From Bacillus sp. PAMC26568 (GTDB lineage Bacteria; Bacillota; Bacilli; Bacillales; Bacillaceae), in assembly GCF_014235785.1 (NCBI RefSeq), contig NZ_CP060137.1, positions 2,542,001 through 2,606,000 of the forward strand: a stretch of DNA of 64,000 bases, in the 5' to 3' direction. Shown here piece after piece: positions 58,247 to 64,000 of the stretch. How positions within the stretch are numbered: position 1 is the first letter of the stretch; each line of letters opens with the position of its first letter. Under the pieces are notes generated by a model. That model was given only the letters and a program-made list of their open reading frames with translations, did no database searches and had not been told where the DNA came from. Position numbers and translations under genes: made by a program.

Positions 58247-59245
58247 TCACGCTTTAACTGAGTTTGATTTATCGACTGTTTTCTGAATCGTTTGCGGCAC
58301 ATCATTGCTCACCATTTCACGCGCCTGTCGAATAGCGTTGTAAACGGCATTCGGATCTGAAGAGCCATGCGCTTTGATGACAGGAGCTTTTAAGCCAAAT
58401 AATCCTGCTCCGCCATATTCTGAGTAATCCATTTTCACTTTAATTTCTTTCAGCTTAGGCTTAAGTACAGCAGCTGCCAGTTTAGATTGCAGATTGCTAT
58501 ATAAGGCTGATTTAAGCATTTTAAAAACAGAAAGGGCTGTGCCTTCAATTGTTTTCAAAGCTACATTTCCTGTAAAACCGTCGGTCACGACAACATCGGC
58601 GATTCCCTCCAGAAGATCTCTCGCTTCTACGTTCCCGACAAAGTTTAAATCTGAGTCTTTTAACAATTGAAAAGCCTGTTTTGTAAGCTCATTCCCCTTT
58701 TTGTCCTCTGTCCCGACATTAAGCAAGCCTACACGGGGGTTTTGCACACCGCGGACTTTTTCAACATAAATGGATCCCATCATTCCATATTGCAGCAAAT
58801 GTTCCGGTTTTGCATCAACGTTAGCGCCTACATCCAGCATTAAAAACCCTGTTCCATCTAATGTCGGCAGCGTAGGAGATAGAGCCGGCCGTTCAATTCC
58901 CTCAATTCTGCCGACAATAAATAATCCAGCGGTCATTAACGCACCCGTGTTTCCGGCAGATATACATGCATCAGCTTGACCGTCCTTTACAGCATTCGCC
59001 ATCAGCACCATTGAAGCATCTTTTTTTCTTCGGACTGCTCTGACAGGCTCATCTGTCGCTTCAATCACTGTATCTGTATGTACGATCGAAATTCTTTCTT
59101 TATTAGAAAGATGTTCCTTGATCAAATTTTCTTTTCCGTATAACGTAATCTCAATATCTTTAAAAAGAGAGACAGCTTTCATTGCACCTTCTACGATTGC
59201 TTTAGGGGCATTGTCTCCGCCCATTGCATCAATTGCGATTTTCAT
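58247..59245 (-). CDS. plsX: Phosphate acyltransferase PlsX
   Basis: Makes acyl-phosphate from acyl-ACP for phospholipid synthesis at the membrane. The 332-residue protein begins [20 protein letters not shown] and has [55 protein letters not shown] and [25 protein letters not shown] precedes the ATG. Its first 17 bp overlap fapR. Confidence 0.97.
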   Translation of the reverse strand: MKIAIDAMGGDNAPKAIVEGAMKAVSLFKDIEITLYGKENLIKEHLSNKERISIVHTDTVIEATDEPVRAVRRKKDASMVLMANAVKDGQADACISAGNTGALMTAGLFIVGRIEGIERPALSPTLPTLDGTGFLMLDVGANVDAKPEHLLQYGMMGSIYVEKVRGVQNPRVGLLNVGTEDKKGNELTKQAFQLLKDSDLNFVGNVEARDLLEGIADVVVTDGFTGNVALKTIEGTALSVFKMLKSALYSNLQSKLAAAVLKPKLKEIKVKMDYSEYGGAGLFGLKAPVIKAHGSSDPNAVYNAIRQAREMVSNDVPQTIQKTVDKSNSVKA

Positions 59246-59828
59246 TGCTGAAACCTGCCTTTTTCATTGTTTTTGATCGATACATTTCAAATGTACCGGA
59301 GAAGACAACTTCGTTTCCTACATAGCTGTTCACTTCAACCGTCGTTCTTCCATTATCACTGTCTACTTTTGTTACTTTCGCTTTTGCAACGACTCTCTCT
59401 TTCTCTTTCACTTGCCTTGTAAAACGAATATTCGCTTTTGCAGTTAAGGCAAGCTCATCATCAATAACTGCTACTGCAAGTGAGTTTGCCTGAGCGAATA
59501 AATGATGTCCCCGGGCTATTTGATTTCGCACAAAAACATGCTCTTTCTTTACTTCAAAAATGGAGATTGCCGATGAATCAAGATCAAGATCAATAATTTC
59601 GCCGATCACTTCTTCAAGAGGAAGTGACCGCACCTCATCTTCAAGCTGTTTTACAGCTACATGCTTAATGCGCTCGCGCAGCTCTGGAATCGAAAGTTCT
59701 AAGCGGTCAAGCCTAATCGTCTGTATACTGACGTTAAATTTATCTGCTAGCTCTTCATCTGTAATAAATGGTGTTTCTGTTATAGTCTGCTGCAGCATTG
59801 ATTGCCGCTCTTTTTTTGTTTTTCTCAT
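59229..59828 (-). CDS. fapR: Fatty acid and phospholipid synthesis repressor FapR
   Basis: FapR represses fap genes until bound by malonyl-CoA. About 199 residues: an N-terminal DeoR-like helix-turn-helix ([24 protein letters not shown], in two parts) and a C-terminal hot-dog domain ([40 protein letters not shown]). ATG at 59828 matches the family start; the frame opens 7 codons earlier at a GTG without a good binding site for either. A FapR operator overlaps its own promoter. Confidence 0.95.
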   Translation of the reverse strand: MRKTKKERQSMLQQTITETPFITDEELADKFNVSIQTIRLDRLELSIPELRERIKHVAVKQLEDEVRSLPLEEVIGEIIDLDLDSSAISIFEVKKEHVFVRNQIARGHHLFAQANSLAVAVIDDELALTAKANIRFTRQVKEKERVVAKAKVTKVDSDNGRTTVEVNSYVGNEVVFSGTFEMYRSKTMKKAGFSNENRN

Positions 59829-59850
59829 TAATTTCGACACCGTCCGCACT

Positions 59851-59869
59851 CTTAAGACTAGGTACTAAT
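59851..59869 (-). promoter_or_regulatory. FapR operator
   Basis: On the minus strand ATTAGTACCTAGTCTTAAG matches the remembered FapR box (TTAGTACCTA followed by a degenerate complement). It lies just past the -10 box of the fapR promoter, where bound repressor would block transcription. This implies autoregulation of fapR-plsX-fabD-fabG. Confidence 0.8.
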
Positions 59870-59872
59870 AGT

Positions 59873-59901
59873 AGTATATAATCAAATAAAGCAGAATGCA
59901 A
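59873..59901 (-). promoter_or_regulatory. Sigma-A promoter of fapR-plsX-fabD-fabG
   Basis: TTGCAT (59896-59901), 17 bp, TATACT (59873-59878) on the minus strand. The -35 hexamer lies inside the 3' arm of the recG terminator. Confidence 0.75.
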
Positions 59902-59922
59902 GGTCCAATTGCATTCTGCTTT
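59882..59922 (-). terminator. Rho-independent terminator after recG
   Basis: AGCAGAATGCA (59890-59900) pairs with TGCATTCTGCT (about 59910-59920), 11 bp, with a 9-base loop; minus-strand tail TTTATTTGAT. The plus-strand tail is TTTTAAC, so it may be bidirectional. Confidence 0.7.
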
Positions 59923-59941
59923 TAACAAGTCTTCTACACTA

Positions 59942-61996
59942 TTAATCTAGCTTGCCGCCATTTATGATTCCAGTGCTTTGCAAATATAACCGAAGCATTG
60001 AATAGTCATCTGCATGCCAAAATGATTCAGACTGAACCAATCTCGCTGCATCATTTCTGGCTGTTTCAAGAGCACGGTAATCATGTACCATATCTGCAAC
60101 CTTGAACTCAGGCATTCCGCTTTGCTTTCTTCCAAAAAAGTCACCAGGACCCCTAAGTTCCAAATCTTTTTCTGAGAGCTCGAACCCATCCGTTGTTTCT
60201 GTCATAACCCTCATTCTTTCTTTCCCTGTTTCTGATTTCGGATCAGCAAGCAGGATGCAATAGGATTGATCAATGCCTCTGCCAACCCGGCCGCGCAATT
60301 GGTGCAGCTGTGATAAACCGAAACGCTCTGCATCATAAATCATCATAACTGTTGCATTAGGAACATTCACGCCAACCTCAACAACTGTTGTCGATACTAG
60401 AATTTGAATTTTATTTTCACTGAATTCTCTCATCACTTCATCTTTTTCTGCACTGTTCAGTCTGCCATGCATCAGCCCCACATTCCATTTGTCTTTGTAA
60501 AAGTGAACGAGTGTGCTATGTACATCGATCGCATTCTGAACATCGAGCTTGTCTGATTCCTCAATGAGAGGGCAGATCACATAGGCTTGTCTTCCCGCTT
60601 GCAGTTCTTTATGAATAAACCTGAGAATGCGGTCAAGCATATCATGTTTCACCCAATATGTTTCAATTTGTTTGCGCCCTGCAGGCAGTTCATCTATAAC
60701 AGAAACATCCATTTCACCGAATGCAGTGATTGCGAGCGTTCTCGGGATTGGAGTAGCCGTCATGAACAGTACATCTGGATTTTCTCCTTTTTCACGAAGA
60801 ACTTTTCTTTGTTCAACACCAAAACGATGCTGCTCATCAGTAATGACTAAACCAAGCTTTGAAAAGTGAACATCCTGCTGTATAAGTGCATGGGTGCCGA
60901 TCACGAATTGGATTTCCCCCTGCGCGACGCGTTCAAGCAGTTCTCTTCTTTTTTTGCCTTTAACTGAGCTCGTCAGCAGAGCAACCGAAACCGGAAAATT
61001 GCTGAACGTTTTCGCTAGTGACTCAGTATGCTGCTCAGCTAAAATTTCAGTCGGCACCATTAAAGCGCCTTGATAGCCTGATAGGAAAGCCGCATACAAA
61101 GCAATTGCCGCCACAACCGTTTTCCCAGATCCTACATCACCTTGGAGCAGCCGGTTCATTCGGTAATTTGATTTCATATCATTCAAAATCTCACCAATCA
61201 CCCTCTGCTGAGCGTTCGTAAGCGGAAAAGGAAGGGAATCAATAAAGGCCTGCAATTGAATGTTATTAACTTTATGAACGATTCCTTCTGATTGCTCACG
61301 CTGGAATTTACGCAAAGCTTGCATTTTCAGCTGAAACAATAGAAATTCCTCATAAACAAAATATCTTCTTGCATGCTTTAAATCCTCATGTTTCAGCGGA
61401 TGATGCATCGTTAAAATTGCATCTTTTTTTGCAGGGAGACGATAGGCTTTCATCAAAGGCTCCGGAATCATATCCATAATTTCAGATCCAAATTGACTTA
61501 GAGCATGATTAATGAATTTCCTCATTGTTTTTACCGTTATTTTTTCTTTGACGGAATACACCGGTTCTATTTCATGCTGCTTTGTTTGCGGGCCAAATGT
61601 AATTTCACTTACTGAAATGGTTTGCCGATGCTTGTCCCATTTCCCTGAGATCGTAACAATCGACTGAAGTTCAAGTTTCTTTTTGTAATAGGGGCGATTA
61701 AAAAATACGGCACTTATTAAATATCTGCCGACCAGAACACGTACCGTCAGCCTTGACTTCTTTTTACCGAAAAAGGCAAGAGAAGGTTCACTATGAACCT
61801 TCCCCTCGACTGTCACACGTTCATCATGCTGTACTTCCGCTAAGTCTTTCAGGCGATAATCTTCATAACGATATGGCAAATATTCAATTAAATCTTTTAC
61901 AGAAAAAATGCCCATTTCATTTAAAATCTCTTCTGATTCAGCGCCGATCCCTTTAACGGCAGTCACACTTTGCATGAGGCTATCATTCACTGTCAT
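59942..61996 (-). CDS. recG: ATP-dependent DNA helicase RecG
   Basis: Reverses stalled replication forks and branches Holliday junctions. The 684-residue protein has the N-terminal wedge/OB domain (about 1-215, YLPYRYEDYRL, DERVTVEGKVHSEPS), helicase motif I LLQGDVGSGKTVVAAIALYA, motif II DEQHRFG, motif III FMTATPIPRTLAI, and motifs V-VI VEVGVNVPNATVMMIYDAER to LHQLRGRVGRG. ATG at 61996 is chosen over a TTG one codon earlier; it overlaps sdaAA by 14 bp. Confidence 0.97.
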   Translation of the reverse strand: MTVNDSLMQSVTAVKGIGAESEEILNEMGIFSVKDLIEYLPYRYEDYRLKDLAEVQHDERVTVEGKVHSEPSLAFFGKKKSRLTVRVLVGRYLISAVFFNRPYYKKKLELQSIVTISGKWDKHRQTISVSEITFGPQTKQHEIEPVYSVKEKITVKTMRKFINHALSQFGSEIMDMIPEPLMKAYRLPAKKDAILTMHHPLKHEDLKHARRYFVYEEFLLFQLKMQALRKFQREQSEGIVHKVNNIQLQAFIDSLPFPLTNAQQRVIGEILNDMKSNYRMNRLLQGDVGSGKTVVAAIALYAAFLSGYQGALMVPTEILAEQHTESLAKTFSNFPVSVALLTSSVKGKKRRELLERVAQGEIQFVIGTHALIQQDVHFSKLGLVITDEQHRFGVEQRKVLREKGENPDVLFMTATPIPRTLAITAFGEMDVSVIDELPAGRKQIETYWVKHDMLDRILRFIHKELQAGRQAYVICPLIEESDKLDVQNAIDVHSTLVHFYKDKWNVGLMHGRLNSAEKDEVMREFSENKIQILVSTTVVEVGVNVPNATVMMIYDAERFGLSQLHQLRGRVGRGIDQSYCILLADPKSETGKERMRVMTETTDGFELSEKDLELRGPGDFFGRKQSGMPEFKVADMVHDYRALETARNDAARLVQSESFWHADDYSMLRLYLQSTGIINGGKLD

Positions 61997-62870
61997 CAAG
62001 CTTTATCCCAAATATTTTTGCTTCCAGCTCACGGCCTGTCGGTGTTGCCGCTAAGCCTCCCTGCGCTGTTTCTTTAAGGGCAGTCGGCATCGATTGACCG
62101 ATTCTGAACATGGCGTCGATCACTTCATCACAAGGTATGCGGCTCGTAATTCCTGCTAATGCCATGTCAGCTGCTATCATTGCATTTGCTGCGCCCATTG
62201 CATTTCGTTTTACACATGGAACCTCTACTAATCCAGCTACAGGATCACATACAAGTCCAAGCATATTTTTAAGCGTAATCGCCATTGCCTCGGCAGCCTG
62301 GCTTGGTGTGCCTCCGGCCATTTCTGTAATAGCAGCAGCTGCCATTCCTGATGCAGACCCCACTTCAGCCTGACATCCTCCGGCAGCTCCAGAAATAGAT
62401 GCATTATTGGCCACAACAAAACCAAATGCACCAGATGTAAACAGAAAATCAATCATTTCATCTCTGCTTGGGTTTAATTTAGCCTTTACCGCAAAAAGAG
62501 TACCAGGAACTACACCGGCAGAACCTGCAGTGGGCGTTGCGCAGATAGTGCCCATCGCAGCATTCACTTCATTCGTGGCGACCGCTTTGCTGACAGCATC
62601 CAAAATGATTTCTCCAGAGAGAAAGTTCCCTTTCTGGATATAAGCCTGCATGAGAACAGCATCTCCGCCAGTCAGTCCTGAATGAGATCGCACGCCTGAC
62701 AGCCCTTTTTCAACCGCTTGTTCCATCACAGTTAAATTTTGATCCATCATCGAAATGATCTGCTCCCTTGTTCTTCCGGTCATTTCCATTTCCTGCTGAA
62801 TCATTATTTCCGCTATTTTAACTCCCTTGCTCTCAGCAAGTTCGATTAGTTCCGCTACATTACGAAACAT
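61983..62870 (-). CDS. sdaAA: L-serine dehydratase alpha subunit
   Basis: Iron-sulfur L-serine deaminase, converting serine to pyruvate and ammonia with SdaAB. The 295-residue product has the Cys residues expected to bind the cluster: GTICATPTAGSAGVVPG, AAGGCQAEVGSASGMAAA and VCDPVAGLVEVPCVKRNAMG. ATG at 62870 is 7 bases after GGGGGAA. sdaAB ends 35 bp upstream. Confidence 0.97.
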   Translation of the reverse strand: MFRNVAELIELAESKGVKIAEIMIQQEMEMTGRTREQIISMMDQNLTVMEQAVEKGLSGVRSHSGLTGGDAVLMQAYIQKGNFLSGEIILDAVSKAVATNEVNAAMGTICATPTAGSAGVVPGTLFAVKAKLNPSRDEMIDFLFTSGAFGFVVANNASISGAAGGCQAEVGSASGMAAAAITEMAGGTPSQAAEAMAITLKNMLGLVCDPVAGLVEVPCVKRNAMGAANAMIAADMALAGITSRIPCDEVIDAMFRIGQSMPTALKETAQGGLAATPTGRELEAKIFGIKLDDSE

Positions 62871-62905
62871 GATAGTTCCCCCAATCACATTACTATCTCT
62901 ATGAA

Positions 62906-63568
62906 TTAATCTGCTATTTTCGTTACTTGCAGTATGTTCGGCAGCGTTTTTAATTCATTCAAAACAGTTTCATCTATATTTTGATCCACTTCGATTGTCA
63001 TTAGTGCAAGCTTTCCTTTTTCCTTGCGGGCAACATTCATATGTCCGATATTGATAGCATGTTTCGCAAGAACATTGGCAACGGCAGCAATTGCGCCAAA
63101 ACGGTCATTGTGCACAACCAAAATTGCAGGGTGGTTTCCTGATAATTTCAGTTCAAACCCATTAAGCTCTGTTATCTCAATTTTCCCTCCGCCAATCGAG
63201 ATCCCGACAAGCTCAAGCTGACCTTGATCATCTCCAATAATGACACGCGCTGTGTTAGGATGATCGGTTAACGCATCTTCTTCTGTGAAGGTCACTTTTA
63301 TCCCTTTTTCATCGGCAATCAAAAGGGACGTTTTAATTCTTTCATCATAGGTATCGAAATCCAGCAAACCGCCAATAATCGCAACATCAGTGCCATGCCC
63401 TTTATATGTTTTTGCAAACGAACCATAGAATGAAATGGCTGCCCACTTCGGCTCTCTTCCGAATAAGCTTCTCGCTACTCTCCCTATTCGGGCAGCACCT
63501 GCCGTATGTGAACTCGAAGGACCAATCATAATCGGTCCGATAATATCAAATACACTTCTATATTTCAT
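62906..63568 (-). CDS. sdaAB: L-serine dehydratase beta subunit
   Basis: Partner of SdaAA. The 220-residue protein begins MKYRSVFDIIGPIMIGPSSS and has PSSSHTAGAARIGRVARSLF, FYGSFAKTYKGHGTDVAIIG, and a C-terminal ACT domain (about 148-220, ILVVHNDRFGAIAAVANVLA). GGGGGAT precedes the ATG. A copy of the structured repeat lies 20 bp upstream, inside the probable leader. Confidence 0.97.
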   Translation of the reverse strand: MKYRSVFDIIGPIMIGPSSSHTAGAARIGRVARSLFGREPKWAAISFYGSFAKTYKGHGTDVAIIGGLLDFDTYDERIKTSLLIADEKGIKVTFTEEDALTDHPNTARVIIGDDQGQLELVGISIGGGKIEITELNGFELKLSGNHPAILVVHNDRFGAIAAVANVLAKHAINIGHMNVARKEKGKLALMTIEVDQNIDETVLNELKTLPNILQVTKIAD

Positions 63569-63587
63569 AAAATCCCCCTAAATTTTG

Positions 63588-63705
63588 AAAAGTGCAAGCA
63601 CATTGATTAGCGCATACAGGCAGATAAGGATCCGACAGTAAAGTCCGGGTTTGACTTTAATGGCAGATCCGTTTTGACCGAGGAGCTAGTTGCTTGCGCT
63701 AGACA
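63588..63705 (+). repeat. Structured ~120-bp repeat, copy 4
   Basis: Plus-strand copy of the repeat family immediately upstream of sdaAB. Outer stem GCAAGCA (63594-63600) with TGCTTGC (63691-63697); core hairpin AAAGTC (63640-63645) with GACTTT (63653-63658), loop CGGGTTT. It ends GCGCTAGACA, like the GAGCTGGACA ends of the tandem copies. Being antisense to sdaAB, its complement would be transcribed in the sdaAB leader. Confidence 0.75.
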
Positions 63706-63737
63706 TGAATAAGCAATATTATTTTTAACTCTCCCCT

Positions 63738-63771
63738 GCAAATCTCAGTTTAACAGAAAAGTAAGATTTGC
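63738..63771. other. Inverted repeat in the sdaAB upstream region
   Basis: GCAAATCT (63738-63745) and AGATTTGC (63764-63771) form an 8-bp perfect inverted repeat around 18 bases, in a 404-bp gap between sdaAB and the fakA-like end. The remainder of the gap (63706-63937) is AT-rich with no gene visible; a TTCGCA-16-TAAACT pair within this inverted repeat is a weak promoter candidate. Confidence 0.4.
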
Positions 63772-63929
63772 GAAAACGCAATCATATATAAATACTTCTC
63801 AGATAACCCATTTTTTGTATTTTGGACAATTGTCTTTTCCACAGCAAGTTTTATGGTGAAGAATACCGTTAAAAGGAAAGAACACTTTCTGCAAAAAAAC
63901 TATATTTTTACTCTATTAATTATTCCAGG

Positions 63930-63964
63930 AAACATAAGAAATAGAAGGGGGTCACCCTTCTATT
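63930..63964 (-). terminator. Rho-independent terminator after fakA-like gene
   Basis: AATAGAAGGG (63940-63949) with CCCTTCTATT (63955-63964), a 10-bp perfect stem and 5-base loop; minus-strand tail TCTTATGTTT. It ends the transcript entering from the right. Confidence 0.75.
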
Positions 63965-63972
63965 CCTATGAA

Positions 63973-64000
63973 TTATTCAATTGAGAAAATGTAGGAGTAT
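63973..64000 (-). CDS. fakA: C-terminal end of a fakA (yloV)-like gene, partial
   Basis: The last eight codons before TAA at 63973-63975 read YSYIFSIE, resembling the usual end of the fatty-acid kinase subunit FakA (YloV/DAK family). In B. subtilis yloV lies directly upstream of sdaAB. The terminator 9 bp after the stop supports a gene end here. With so few codons the call rests mainly on synteny. Confidence 0.5.

Noticed and set aside
63569..63972. A riboswitch or T-box ahead of sdaAB
   Set aside because: I looked for a T-box sequence, a glycine-type tandem or other known aptamer and saw only the structured repeat, a short inverted repeat and AT-rich sequence.

Overview
The window is a stretch of low-GC Bacillaceae chromosome. 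Its gene order, read on the minus strand, is that of the Bacillus subtilis region running from yloV (fakA) through recG, smc, topA, codY and the fla/che operon to pyrH. Every convincing gene lies on the minus strand, so transcription runs from high to low coordinates. Ribosome binding sites of the GGAGG type, sigma-A promoters with 17-bp spacers and protein sequences very close to Bacillus families support a Bacillus-like Firmicute. I cannot name the species.

Layout in transcription order (right to left). About 64.0-59.9 kb: the last codons of a fakA-like gene, the L-serine dehydratase subunits sdaAB and sdaAA, and recG. About 59.9-55.4 kb: the fatty-acid/phospholipid cluster fapR-plsX-fabD-fabG, with a FapR operator, then acpP and rnc. 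About 55.3-48.2 kb: smc, ftsY, ylxM, ffh, rpsP (chromosome organisation, signal recognition particle, ribosome). About 48.2-43.1 kb: khpA, ylqD, rimM, trmD, rplS, sipS, rbgA, rnhB (RNA and ribosome maturation). About 43.1-39.3 kb: ylqG-ylqH, paralogues of flagellar export-switch proteins, then sucC-sucD. About 39.0-30.6 kb: dprA, topA, trmFO, xerC, hslV, hslU, codY. About 30.3-2.5 kb: a complete fla/che operon of 31 genes from flgB to swrB, encoding the basal body, C-ring, export gate, hook, chemotaxis core and sigma-D. About 2.4-0 kb: rpsB, tsf and a partial pyrH.

The coding content is almost entirely a conserved housekeeping and motility block. I found no prophage, transposase, CRISPR array or defence system. 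The less ordinary content is mainly between genes: (i) a structured repeat family of about 120 bp, present four times, including an exact 123-bp-period tandem pair between ftsY and ylxM, with compensatory changes in its stems; (ii) a second family with TTTTCGCAT...TTGTTGTTTT-type ends at three intergenic sites, one of which carries an 84-bp imperfect palindrome; (iii) several leaders and terminators that overlap promoters or start sites. Within genes, the hook protein FlgE is nearly twice its usual Bacillus length because of a large central insertion.

All assignments come from reading the sequence and from remembered family features. No database search or folding program was run.
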